Positions 36,985 through 48,424 of a DNA stretch of 64,000 nucleotides are shown piece by piece (the first letter of the stretch is position 1; the number at the start of each line of letters is the position of its first letter). The stretch is from Dendrolimus kikuchii (taxonomy: Eukaryota > Arthropoda > Insecta > Lepidoptera > Lasiocampidae). Both the position numbers and the translations under genes were made by a program. Location: positions 18,942,338 to 19,006,337 of the forward strand of contig CM034401.1 in the NCBI GenBank assembly GCA_019925095.2, written 5' to 3'. The notes beneath the pieces are model-generated. The model did not search any database and was not told the origin of the DNA. It saw only the letters and a program-made list of their open reading frames with translations.

Positions 36985-37350
36985 CTAGCTAGCTGGTCGG
37001 CAATGATCGTCTTTTTTATGGTCGACTTCAGAGACTAGAGAATAGACGCAAGGTCGCGGGGCTAACTGTCTTCTATCGGATAAATTTCGGGGAGTGTTCC
37101 TTAGAATTGCACGAATTGATTCCTCCATCCCCATTTTACCATCGGACAATCAGCTCTCCGGTTTCCGCCACCGTTACACGGTGAAAACACCACCAGTCAG
37201 AACCAAGCGTTTCGCTTCATCTTTTCTGGTGAGCACTGCCGAAGAGTGGAATAATTTGCCGGAGTCTGTTTTTCCTGACAAATGCAATGTGGAAGTCTTC
37301 AAGTCTGGAGTGAATAGGTATCTTCTAGGTAAGCATGCTCCATCCTAGAC
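36985..37350 (+). mobile_element. LINE C-terminal fragment (interrupted by an R1-like copy)
   Basis: Reads through a PPVRTKRFASSFLVSTAEEW segment and NNLPESVFPDK, ending LLGKHAPS and stop, a typical Jockey/R1-type C-terminus. A minus-strand R1-like element is inserted right after it, and the 3' end resumes at 38,217 with 'catcactcaacatcaggtgag'. Confidence 0.7.
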
Positions 37351-38202
37351 TTTTTTTTTTTTTTTTTGAGGCGACGGAAAATGTTTTCGCACAAACTGGG
37401 TCGTTGCTAGGGGAACGACACGCGTCGGTCGGGGGCGATAACTCTGCAGCAATAGTATGCTTTTGGCAGTGCTCCGTCCGCGATCGACGTCACAGAATAG
37501 TGTGGAAGACTCCCTGCGTTGCTGCACGAGCGAGCAACCCCAATACCCACTAAAAACCCCCTCCTCCCTGTCGACCCTGCGCTTTTGTTTGTGTTGGAAA
37601 GACTGAGATTTAGAACATAGTTACGCCCAGCCGATCCAGCGCAATAAAGTGCCTGGAGTGTGCCCTGGGAGAACACACCCCACTTCGTTGTGCGGGGGTA
37701 GAAGGTCCTTTGCTCTCCTAGCAAGCTAAAGGCCCCCCGCGGTAAACGGAACCTAACTCAGGGAGGGAAGTAATGCGCGTACCTGCCTCTCCGGGTGCCA
37801 GCTGAAGGCCGGCGACCTCGAGAAGACGCATTAGCACGCGCTGCAGGACTTCTCTCCCTATCGCGTTCTGCGGCCTCCTTGAGTGACATTACTGTCTCAC
37901 AAAAAGTAACCGCAGTCCCCCAATTGTCGCCGCTCTGCAGCATGGCCTTGACTAGGTCGCAGAGCGAATCGACCGGACCTACGTGCGTCTCAAGTTCGAA
38001 ACGCTGCGGTGCCCATGCGGCACACTCGACTAGCGTGTGTAGCGCCGTGTCGGGCGCGCCGCACTGGCGGCAGTCCGGGGAAGGCAAGCAGCCCACAGTG
38101 CGATACAGATCCTTATCGAAACATCCGTGTCCGGTAAGTATCTGCGTCGTTCTGAAGGTCAGGGTGCCGCTGGTGGGGTTGACCTATTCCGTCAGCTGTG
38201 GC
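37351..38202 (-). mobile_element. R1-clade LINE insertion with poly(A) and 14-bp TSD
   Basis: The T-run from 37351 is the poly(A) tail. Minus-strand coding end 37758-38096 carries the CRQCGAPDTALHTLVECAAW motif and VTFCETVMSLKEAAERDRER, then stop and a 3' UTR. The target-site duplication GCTCCATCCTAGAC is at 37337-37350 and 38203-38216. It is 5'-truncated and nested in another LINE fragment. Confidence 0.9.
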
Positions 38203-39785
38203 GCTCCATCCTAGACTGTATCATCACTCAACATCAGGTGAGACAGTAGTCAAACGGAAACTTCAAAAAAAAAACAGCGTAAAGAAGATAAGAATACAAT
38301 AATGTATATAATATTATAATAATGTACATTTAGAAGCACTGTTATATACAATGTACTCTTTGGGCACTGTTTGTTGGATTGCCTCAACGATTTATAAAAT
38401 GCTAAGTTTTGGCGGGAATTTAGAGTGATTTTGCTGTGCAGTTTTATTTTCAAAATTTTGGTTAAAAATGTAGGATATTAAATATGAATAAAGAAAAATT
38501 ATGATTTTTTTGTAAAATTTCGACCGTGTAGTGCCAGGCTTTTGCTCGAAGATTATTTTGTTCAAGACTGGGTAGATATTCAAAATATAGAAAGCCATTA
38601 TTTATAAAGAAGAGAGAAGAAATACTGGCTAAATAGGCAAACCATGTAGTGCCATATTAACAAATATACTAATTGACAGATTCAGTTTTAACTTTTTACG
38701 CATAGAGTCCTTTTATATACAGGAAATATAGACCAATCTCAGTTATCAAAATGGGGTAACAATAAACAGCGCCCTCTAGTTCTTCTAGTCAGTAACTATT
38801 TTTACCAGTATTCGAAATTGGCCTTTCGAGTTTAATAATTGAATTTTATAATTTAATAGGATGTCCAAATGAAAAAACAGACAAAATATTTATATTTTTT
38901 ATTTTAAATATTTACAAAAATGTTAAATGGCTTTTAATTGCTAAATATCATTATCATCACACTGTTTTTATCTCACCATCATATAAAATTGCAAAATACT
39001 TTCATTTTACTTAAATACAGAGTGAATGTTTCACCAAATCCGAAACTATAAATATAATAACTATAATCCGAACTAAACATTATTTACATGCAAAAAATTT
39101 TTTGTGCTTCCCAGAACACAACAGTCATTTTTCTAATATATCTTAATTTCTTTAGATTCAGGGTTTCAAGGTAGTATTTACGAATATTACCCCAACCACA
39201 CAAAATTTGCCCAAAATAGTATTATTTCGGAAATTCCACCGATTGCCTAATAAACCTCCATGCATTAATTTGACAGTTTTGACAATTGGAAGTGGTGGAA
39301 TACATTTTTAGGACCTTAAAAATATTGAACCAGTATATCAAAAATTGTAACACACATACAAAATTTTTAACATGTAAATTAAATATATTATGGTTATTTA
39401 AAAATGGGATGTGGCCTTTTTCTATTTTATGGTTTTCGCAAAGAGAGTTAAAACAGTGACATCTATTTTGTCAAGTTTACATTAAATTATTATAGTGCTA
39501 CTAAAATCAAAACACATGTCTACTGTTGGAATTTCCGCCATTACATATACTTCGTAAATTATTGCTGTTGTCGACGATTGTTATTTGTTATACCGATCAC
39601 AAATGTATTGACTTTGTAGGCCCTGTTTTTACGTTTTTAATTTCCATAGTTAATTTGTAGGTTATAAAGTATTATTTTTAACCTAAATATATAGTTTTCT
39701 TCTTCTATTCACGAAGTACTTTTATTTTCTCTTCTATTACATTGTATTCTATCTATGGAATTTATAATAACTAAGTAAGTTTTGA

Positions 39786-41986
39786 ATGGCATCTTCATCA
39801 GAAGAAAGCTTTGCATGGACAAACGCTTCAAGTGACTCTTCAGAAGACAAAATGTGAGCTATTTTGTGTAATTTATAATATTGTTATATCGCGGTAATGT
39901 TTCATTTTGGTGGTTTAGGCATGTAGAGAGAATGAAAGTAGAATCACAAAACAAATATATGACAGCATTGTGTATGGTAGAGTTGGTGCCTGATGATTAA
40001 ATAGCAAAGTGTTAAAGAAAGGTCAAGTAACAAGCACCTCTAATAGACGTGCATGTATGAATAGATTAGTGAAAGTAGATGAAGCCAAAGTTGTTTGTCA
40101 GGATCGTCGCAAGTGGAGATCCATTGTTTCTGTCTACCCCCATGGGTAACAGGCATCATGAAATGTATGTATGTTGTTTTACTAGTGAACTATTATTGCC
40201 ATCACATATTAGCATTCAGATAACTTTTAGTCATCAGCCATCACTGGTTATAGCGAGGGCTGCCATCCGTCCGGGTTTCTCCGGATTCTGGTTCTGTATA
40301 TCTAAATTTTCAAATAATTTCACTTATAAATGCAATCCATCCCTATCCTACTGTTGTTTCTAGGCTACCACTGGTGCCCACAAATCTGTATATACATTTC
40401 ACCTTAATTGTATAAATGATTTCAGGGCTCAATCAGACATGGATGGTGATCAACCAGATGATGATTCTGAATATGGGAGACATTATAAGAAGAAACTGCA
40501 CAAAGAAATATTCAGTGATAGCCAAAACAGAGTAGAAGTACCGAAAAAAGCAAGTAAAAGAAGAATTACATTTGTACCATCTGATAGTGATGAGAATGTG
40601 GCTGCTCCAAAGAAAAAAATTAAATTAGAACCAAAAAGCGATAATGAAAGTCAGAAAAAGAAAAATAGAAGTGTAGATACCAATCAAGACACTTCTGATG
40701 AGGAGAGGTATCTCAATGTAAAAGTGAAAGAGGAACTTGTATTAGCAGGGTCTATGACCAAAAACAACCATAATGAAGACAAGGAACTGGAAGGTGACAT
40801 AAAAAAAGAAACTGAAAAGGAAATAAAGAAGCTAAATAATGTAGATGAAGACACGGAGCTTAAAGAATATAAAAAGAAAAAAAAGAAATCAAAAAAGAAA
40901 AGAAACTTAAGTGAAACAAGTGCCATGTCCATTGATCAAAATGAGCCAATATTAAATAACACTACAATGATATCTTTAGAACACTCAAAAGATGAAATTT
41001 CCATTATTGAAAAAGTAATTCCTACTCAAAATGGCATTGCACACACTGACAGTATATTGATTTCAAACAAAGATACTAAGAGGAATAAGAATAATGTAAG
41101 TGTGAGTCAGGATATTAATACCAATAGCAATACTTCACAAATAATAACAGAAAAAAGTATTCATACATCCAGAAAAATTTCAGAGAGATTAATGGTAGAA
41201 GAAGATGATTTAGAACCAAGTAGATATAACAAAGACGAAGGTGTCACATCTTCTAGGCTTAAAAAATATTTAAAAACCAATTCACACCTGAAGCCTATCT
41301 CAGCAAGTATACAAAGTCATCAAGAAATTACCGATGAAGATGAAATATGGTTAATAAAATGTCCAAGTGAACTGGAGTCTAGCTCATTTCAAAACAAAAA
41401 GCTCACATTAGAAGGAAAATTTAAGATAAAAATGGATGGCCACACTTATGAAGGTAACACAACAACAGTAGATGACAGAGTAGCCATGATGTCTATTACA
41501 AATAACCAGTTTGTAATCTCTAGTCTGCCTCTTGCAGGTGTTATACATTTGCAGAGGAGAATCCCTAAACCTCGTTTACAAGAAAGTAATATAATTGATA
41601 ATAATTTGTCAGATTTCATACCTCTTCCAGAAACAAAACGTAGGCATCCTCTATTTGGTGCTAATTTCAAGACCTGCATTAAAGTACCAACAGAAATTGC
41701 AGAAAAACTGAGATCTACCCAAGGTATAGATTTAAATGTAAAGAAAAAGAAAAAACGAAACAAAAAAGAGAAGATAATAAGCGAGGAGAGGGATGATGGC
41801 ACTGCCCTTGAGCTAAAGGAAGAGGAACAAGAAGTGAGCAGCAGGAAGAAGAAAAAAAGAAAAAATAAATCAGAGGAGGAGGAAATTCCTCACAAAAAAA
41901 TTAAACATAATATGAAGCATAATTTTATATCACCTGAGGCATGGGACTCAGAGAAGGCAATAGAAGAAAATTTATTCAATTTTTAA
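39786..41986 (+). CDS. POLR1G: RNA polymerase I subunit RPA34/POLR1G-like
   Basis: Probable Pol I-specific subunit of the RPA49/RPA34 (TFIIF-like) heterodimer that aids rRNA transcription in the nucleolus. Two exons, 39786-39853 and 40426-41986. The first ends at AAAAT|GTGAGC and the second begins after TTTCAG, joining an ATG codon across the intron to give 542 aa. The N-terminal two-thirds is acidic and Lys-rich (K-runs at about 172-181, nuclear localisation-like). The RPA34 core is about 328-430: DEIWLIKCPSELESSSFQNK, the glycine-containing LEGKFKIKMDGHTYEG strand region, then RRHPLFG. A second Lys-rich tail (about 461-517) precedes the end. Vertebrate POLR1G has the same plan: E-x-WLI-x-P core and repetitive KKKKK tail. 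Low-complexity content makes the call rest on the core motif. The intron carries an RTE-like LINE remnant. Confidence 0.72.
39905..40172 (+). mobile_element. Decayed RTE-like LINE fragment
   Basis: Reads as a degenerate WF-HVERM ... ITKQIY ... SNRRACMNRLVKVDEAKVVC then RRKWRSIVSVYP, followed by an (ATGT)n tail. Same family as 6.35, 14.3 and 18.2 kb but much older, with stops. It lies in the POLR1G-like intron. Confidence 0.65.
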
Positions 41987-42577
41987 ATAATTAAATATCT
42001 ACTACAATAATTAATCATAATTTTATTAAATACCCTATTGTTTTGTTGTTACTTTTCTAAAGCATTTTTCATTCAAAGTTTTACATTTCTAAATTTTTAG
42101 TCATTTATTTGCATGCAAACCTACCCTCATTACTATAACAGGAATTTTGAATCTGTTTTTTTGATTGCTCAGAGTAATGATTATTGAAAGTTTTATACGA
42201 TTTATTCCAAAGTAAAAAAAAATTAACAAGTTTAAAGAATTGCGTGTAAAGGAACGTACAAAAATTTGTTCAAAAATGTGATGATCATAATGCTTAACTA
42301 TTTATTCATGATTGATTTTACTTAGAGTAGAAATCATTCCAAAGATAACAGTATATAAATATCAAAAAATAAATTTACTTTGAGCAAGATAAAGCATGTA
42401 AAAACTTACATAAAGATTCTCAAAAAGTAATGTACCTATTGTAATTCAAAAATTTCAAAGTTTGTCTATTATTCTGAACAATTTTTATTACGTCATCGTG
42501 TACGACATTGTCAGGCAGTTTCCAATGAGAAATTCTAAAACATCTAGAATTTTTTTACATTCATACCTTTATTTATT

Positions 42578-45500
42578 ATGCTAACCAAGCCTCCAAAACC
42601 TGCGTACAAACGATTTATTGGCACTAGCCTAAAAGTAGTATTTCTCGCCGAGGCATTAGGGTTTGCAGTGTCATACGGTGTGTGGTACAAGCTCAATACA
42701 GATCGAGGTAAGATATTTCTAATTTACAGGAGAAAGCAAAGGCCGTTTAACAGCATACCCTTTGTTTGTTCCTTGTTATATGCGAATGAAAAACATTACG
42801 ATGACTCATATAGGTTCGCTTTCCTCGATTTTTATACCAACCTTTCTCCCACGAAGTCCTACTTACACGGGCCGGCACTGCAACTGCTGTATAAACAATA
42901 TATAATGATGTGATTTGTTTGACATTAATTTAATTACTTTGTGATGTTATAAATAGCACATGGTTTGTCACTGGGTCAATGAAAGCATAAAATTTTACAA
43001 GATAGAAATAATTGAGCTATAGATTTTTTTATTAATAATTTAGACTATGCATGCATTCTATTGGTCCCCATTGCAAGCCAACCTGTTACACTCATATGAT
43101 ATATTTTAACAGCACTGGTTACTAGATTGGTGACTATTATGTGTGCTGCTCTGCTTCTTTAGATTATAATTTGATGTTGTCTTGTTTTGTTCTTTGATTG
43201 AGCCTTCTTCAATAAATGAGTTCTATGAAATATAAAATAATTTATTGGAAAAACTTAAGCTTCTGAAATCAATACATTATTGTATTAGGAAGATGTCTAA
43301 AGTTTATTTTGAACTAGCCATTTCTTGTGGCTTCACCTACATGGATCAAAAATAGTCACAGCTTGAGCAAACTTTCACCGCTTTAGGAATTGTATTTTCA
43401 AAAATGCTGATACATGTCGCTGGTTGGCGAGAATACCGGTCCAACTAAAAATTATCGATTTTAGAGAATGAGGTTTTTAAGTTTTTTTTAAACCGTTTTA
43501 ATCCATATCTCAGAATGTATTTGGATTAATGAGGGTCTGACTTTACTAAATAAAAACCAACTTATAGAGGTAATAAAACAACTAAATATAATTTAATTTT
43601 TTTATTAAAATTATGAAAAAAAATCGTGAAATAAACTCCCGATCAGACATCAGTCGTTATTCTTGAGACTATTAATTACAAAAATCAACATAATTTAGCG
43701 TTAAAGGCTCCTAATAGAACAAAAACGAGATCTACAAAATTGTTTAAAGCATAACTTGCACTTACAGTAACCAAATTACATTTATGTAACGTACAACTTA
43801 ACTTAATAAGTAATTAAAAAAAATATTTCTCCAAAATATATGAAATAAAAGTAAAATGTTCAACACTGTCATCCAAAAAATAAACGAGTTGAAACCTCAA
43901 AATGTAAGTTTTATCCGTGCAGGAACGGAGACAGAATACAATTTCCTGCATTGGGGCGGCCTGTCGTAAGAGGCGACAAAACAACCCACAGCCAGGACGT
44001 AGGGCATTTGCCCGACTGGATGGCTACCACCCCTGGTCTAAAGCATGTCGCCATAACAACCTTGAATTGTGTTCCAGCATTAGTGACCAGGTTCCAGTAA
44101 CCCTTAAGAAAGCAGCAGCGCATTTGTACCACCTTGGGTGTTGTAAATGTACTATAGGCGATGGTAACCGCTTTCTATAAAGTGGACCGTCTGCCTGTCT
44201 GCTGCATTCCTGCAATAAAAAAATTAAAAAAGTTTACTTCCTTTTCTCGTACAATTTTCTTATTTTTACTTACATATTCCTTCTCTGTGTTTCGTAGACA
44301 TTTTGCCACATTAATTTTTCAAAGTTCTGGCTTCGCTTTTCTCTTTAGTGTTAAAATTTGGATTGAATTACGTTTTTCTAAATTCTCTTCTACTTTCTCA
44401 TCCGAATCTAACGACGGATAATTATTTTCAACATGAAAATTCCGATCTGTGACACTATCATCCTATGAGAAGTCTTTTTCTTTCTTAGCTTCTTCATTTC
44501 CAACATTCATAGCGGTAAATTTGACGCTTGTGGTTCACTTTATGTTTGTAAATTGCTAGGTATCTGATTCTGCGTGTCTTATTTCATACTAATATTTAGG
44601 TATTGTATACTTACCCTATTTTCTTTGGTTTCATTTTCTATACTATGGCTATTGACATATACATTATTTGAATTAGTCATGTCTTCGTTTTTTCTATTAC
44701 ACTGTACTATTATTCTATTATTAGAATTTGAACTAGAACGCGAGCAGGAAGATTTTCTTGAAGAACACGATGATATGGATAGTGATCTGTGTCGCAATAT
44801 CAACCTATTTCTATCTGTATTATTGTCTAAAATGTAATAAGCAATATTTATTAACATAATAAATATGTGTAAAACATAGTTATTATGTTCTATTTCAACA
44901 GATAATATTATTTCCTGATATGTTAATATATTTTATATAGTCCTCAACATTTGCACTGTACCTTCTTGAAGATGACTGCCTACTATTTTTATGGATATCG
45001 GTAACTAAATATATTACACCATTACCCATTACCATTACCATATTACACCATTGACGCCAATGAAGGAAGAATAACTACTTTCTCATTCATTATCATTTGA
45101 AATGTTATGTTGACCCTCATTTAAATGATTTTTACTGGCCGCTTCCTTCAGTTTCAAAAAAAATCATTCGTTTTCCCATCTAGATGTCCCTAGATTCCTT
45201 TACCTTTGGATAAAATTGGCTTAAACAAATAATAGAACGTCAATAATTACATAACTTTATATATAACGTAAAAACATAATACTCCAAAGTACTATACCTA
45301 AATTTCCTGAATAGACGCATTTCGTTATAAGAAATAATTTCATTTACATTTTTTCAAGAATAGTGACATTTTGTAAATTACGACAACGTAAAATTTGTTG
45401 CTTTTTCGTGAATAAAGACTAAAATCAAACAAAGTCAGTATATAATACGATATAACAAGAAAAATGTTCGTATTTATTCAAGAATACAGGCATAAACCAA

Positions 45501-46543
45501 AATAGGGCATAAAAAGCACTTACTTTTTTCAAAAACAATGACGAATTACGAAATATGTCAATATTCTTTAAAAATATGTGTCCATTATAGCAACCGAACT
45601 CTAAAAACGTCTATATTTATGATAATCGACCGTGCATTCTCTCTATTGTCGTCGGTGCAACTGAATTGAGCCTGTATAGTGACGCCCTCTCTTTCTAGCG
45701 AACGCTAGCGCGAAATTGACTGTTCGTCAATATTCATGATAAAATATCAGCAATTTATGATCGTTCTGCATACTTAGTTCAATTTCAAATGATTTTGGAA
45801 TGCGTCAGTATTCTCGCAAACCAGCGATGTGTATATTTATTTCTAACAAGAAGCAGGTATATAAAACTTCATGCTTCTTACTTAAAATATGATAGATTTT
45901 CAGCAGTCTATTGTGTATTCTAATCCTTTATGAAGGTCGTTAGCCGGGTGTGGTTCTTGGAAAATTCAGTCCACGCGGTCGAGTATTGTATTGTATAGTT
46001 TAGTATAAAACAATGCCCGAATGGAGGGGTGAGACAGTCAAGCGACGATTACAATATGAGCAAGACATGTGTACATTCGATGAGCTATATAGTGACGGAC
46101 TTTGCGCGTTTTATTGAATCGTGCAGATTGTAATGGTTGTGTCCAGTTATATTTGTACTTGTGTTATACATGTTTGTATAGTTCTAATAAATTCTATAGT
46201 AATTCCATCGGCATTTTTAATTTGAGTCCTGCACTCATAACAATATTTAACGTCATTACCAATGTTGCATCTCAAATAACTCATTAAACCCATCAACATA
46301 TCTTTGTGTATTGACCTATATCTGCAACACTATGGCAGGTGAAGCCGCACCATAAGAGTTTAAAATGCAAACATTGACAACCATTCAATTGTTTAAAATG
46401 TTATATTTACAGAGTTCCGCCTGTACATGTATAGAAACCACAACTGGGTGTTGGAAGGTTATTACGGACTTGGTGAAAAGATAGCTGGTCAGAAAACCCG
46501 TGAGCTTGACCTGAAAGTTTGGTCAAACGAGGGCAAAATATAA
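42578..46543 (+). CDS. CEBPZOS: CEBPZOS-like small mitochondrial membrane protein
   Basis: Exons 42578-42707 and 46413-46543 give an 86-aa protein, close to the 80-aa human family member, a small mitochondrial single-pass protein of unknown molecular role. Visible: a basic N-terminus, one hydrophobic segment (about 18-36, VVFLAEALGFAVSYGVWYK) and the conserved C-terminal pattern EGYYG...KTRELDLKVW. The donor CGAG|GTAAG and acceptor TTTACAG|AGTT keep phase 1, making a Glu across the junction. The 3.7-kb intron holds a SINE-like copy and a decayed minus-strand gene. The stop (46541-46543) is 8 nt before the start of the UQCC3-like frame, with no room for a polyadenylation site or promoter of usual size. 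This suggests a shared transcript. Identity rests on size, topology and the C-terminal motif. Confidence 0.7.
43912..44225 (+). mobile_element. SINE-like repeat, copy 4
   Basis: Same family as 17.4 kb: 'ccgtgcaggaacggagacag', ACAACCCACAGCCAGGACG, 'ggtaaccgctttctataaag', CTGCCTGTCTGCTGCA, A-rich tail. It lies in the CEBPZOS-like intron. Confidence 0.65.
44240..44860 (-). pseudogene. Decayed gene remnant with KINVAKxLRNxxKEYVSK motif
   Basis: On the minus strand a Ser/Arg/Asn-rich open stretch (from about 44857) runs to a good donor (AATAG|GTAAGT near 44613). Further on, 44465-44255 reads DSDEKVEENLEKR, then KRKAKPEL, a TGA, and KINVAKCLRNTEKEYVSKNK. That last motif resembles the W-K-x-N-(V/I)-x-K-x-x-R-x-x-G-K-x-Y signature of an uncharacterised, often multi-copy insect protein family. 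The TGA sits where the family usually has Trp, so a one-base change would explain the break. I do not know the function. It lies inside the CEBPZOS-like intron on the opposite strand. Confidence 0.4.
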
Positions 46544-46551
46544 TTGGTGAG

Positions 46552-46907
46552 ATGAGTGTTGCTATTAGGGCCACTTTTTGGGTAGTCACGTTTGGAGCGA
46601 TTGGTTATTCACTGTTCAAGGTGGTCAAACCTGATGATGAACTAGTCAAAAAGGTTATCAATCAATCATTTATTTATTTTTATTGTGGTCACTGGCTGTG
46701 TGAACTAACTTGAGAACACAAGTATAGTCTGAAATGATATTGAACTTATTTTCATTGACTATAATGATAAAGATTCAATATGTTAACATACAGAAAACAC
46801 ATGATAATATTTTCTAGAGATAGGAATTAAGAATGATTATTTTATATATGTTTTCAGTTATTTTAGATACAATTGAATTTATGTATTCATACTATGACAT
46901 TCTATCA

Positions 46908-46995
<88 letters not shown>

Positions 46996-47429
46996 CATAT
47001 TTTATATATATAGTTTTAATATAGAAAAAAATGTATAAGCCTTGTGTTGTAGTGTTCTAAACATTTTTTATGTTATCTTGTGCATGCCCATTATTTTTTT
47101 TTAATCTTTTAAAACTTGTGTTTTGTGTTGTGTTATTATTTTATTCATTATCCATTTTGAATAATACTTAACATTCTTTGTGTCTATTTGTACTATCATC
47201 CAAAATTTTGATTTAATTTCATTTATCATCAAGTTTGATCCATTTTGACATTTGTCATGTAAAAATTGTTTTTAGTAACAAAGAATATTTATTTCAGTTT
47301 GACGCAGGCTCCAAATACACAGACGCAAGAAGGTTGTCAAGCCAAACAATAGCTATTCTAAAAGACTCTATTGACCAAAATTCTGAAACTAGTAAAAAAG
47401 TTGATGAATTATTGAAGAAAGGGAAATGA
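46552..47429 (+). CDS. UQCC3: UQCC3-like complex III assembly factor
   Basis: Exons 46552-46653 and 47298-47429 give 77 aa. The family member in vertebrates is a mitochondrial inner-membrane protein needed for cytochrome b/complex III assembly. Visible: one N-terminal hydrophobic segment (about 6-23, ATFWVVTFGAIGYSLFKVV), then P-D-D-E and a charged, helical tail (DARRLSSQTIAILKDSIDQN), the same order as human UQCC3 (GY-x-L..V-x-P.. then D-x-R and a Leu-rich helix). The donor AAG|GTTATC is weak but in phase with the acceptor TTTCAG|TTTGAC. The ATG is 8 nt after the stop of the upstream frame. The TGA stop overlaps the TBCC start in ATGA. The intron contains a ~80-bp TA repeat. The sequence is short, so orthology is tentative. 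Confidence 0.6.
46912..46993. repeat. (TA)n microsatellite
   Basis: About 41 uninterrupted TA units in the intron of the UQCC3-like gene. Confidence 0.98.
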
Positions 47430-48424
47430 GTGACAAAAGTAGTGTTCTAGAGAGATTAAGTAGAAGAGATGCACAACGTTTAGAGAAACTGCAAAAGGCT
47501 CACAAGGCTAGAGAAGAAGTGGACGCTTGTAATGAAAATGAAGATTTCTTTTCTGGTACATTTAAAATTAAATCAGAGTACATAGAAGATTTAATATCCC
47601 AAGTACCTACTTTAAAAGCAAACTCATTGCCTTTACATTTTGACAATATTAAAAGAGAAGTAAATGAATTGCAGAAATATGTTATTACATCATCATTTTT
47701 CTTGAAGGAGTTTAACATGCGCAAGTATTTGGGAATTGTTCAGAATTTACAAACTAAATGCTATGAGTTAGAAGATAGATTTGTACCAAGGAAAAAATTT
47801 GGCTTCTCAAAGAAAAAGCTTCCTAAGTCTCACATTCAAAAGCAGAATTCCCTAGATGAAAACGATGGAGCTGGTAAACAGGACAGTAATAAATGGGATG
47901 AAAAGTTATTTGGTTTTGATTCTGTAGAGAACAAAGTGTTGTTATTGGAGAATGATGAACTTTTCCAACGTGATGTCGCTTTGCGTAATCTGAAAAATTG
48001 TACCATTGGTCTGAAAGGTGTTATGGGGACTCTGCATATGACTAATTTAGATAACTGTGTAGTACTGTCTGGGCCAGTGACATCATCAGTTTTTGTTGAG
48101 AAATGTATCAATTGCAAAATTGTAACAGCATGTCAGCAACTTAGAATGCATACATCAACAAATTGCGATATATATTTGCATGTAACAAGTAAAGGTATTG
48201 TGGAAGATTGTATAGAAATCCATACTGCTCCATATAACTTGTGCTATGAAGACTTGGAGAAACACTTCAATATGTCATCATTAGATAGGAAAAACAATAA
48301 TTGGGATCGCTTGGATGATTTTAATTGGTTAGCACCTGATATACCATCCCCAAATTGGTCAGTTCTGGATGTTTCACAACGTATTACCACATGGAACGAA
48401 TGGTGGTCAAAAATACCTTCTTAA
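47426..48424 (+). CDS. TBCC: Tubulin-specific chaperone C (tubulin cofactor C)
   Basis: Cytosolic folding cofactor that triggers GTP hydrolysis on beta-tubulin in the TBCD-TBCE supercomplex, releasing native alpha/beta dimers. Single exon, 332 aa, close to the family's ~340. Visible: an N-terminal charged helical bundle (1-120; LSRRDAQRLEKLQKAHKARE), a linker, and a C-CAP/CARP beta-helix domain (about 165-310; DVALRNLKNCTIGLKGVMGT, GPVTSSVFVEKCINC). The arginine-finger motif is present (ACQQLRMHTSTNC, about 231-243), as is the terminal DDFNWL segment. Its ATG overlaps the stop codon of the UQCC3-like frame by one base pair set (ATGA), so the start depends on reinitiation, leaky scanning or a separate promoter. 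The start is the first ATG of the frame and has a purine at -3. Confidence 0.93.
   Translation: MSDKSSVLERLSRRDAQRLEKLQKAHKAREEVDACNENEDFFSGTFKIKSEYIEDLISQVPTLKANSLPLHFDNIKREVNELQKYVITSSFFLKEFNMRKYLGIVQNLQTKCYELEDRFVPRKKFGFSKKKLPKSHIQKQNSLDENDGAGKQDSNKWDEKLFGFDSVENKVLLLENDELFQRDVALRNLKNCTIGLKGVMGTLHMTNLDNCVVLSGPVTSSVFVEKCINCKIVTACQQLRMHTSTNCDIYLHVTSKGIVEDCIEIHTAPYNLCYEDLEKHFNMSSLDRKNNNWDRLDDFNWLAPDIPSPNWSVLDVSQRITTWNEWWSKIPS

Noticed and set aside
42578..42913. 111-codon unspliced frame at the CEBPZOS-like start
   Set aside because: The conserved family end (KTRELDLKVW) is found only after splicing at 42707 to 46413; the read-through is intron sequence.
46833..47024. Open frame rich in Tyr/Ile
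   Set aside because: It is a (TA)n microsatellite read in frame.
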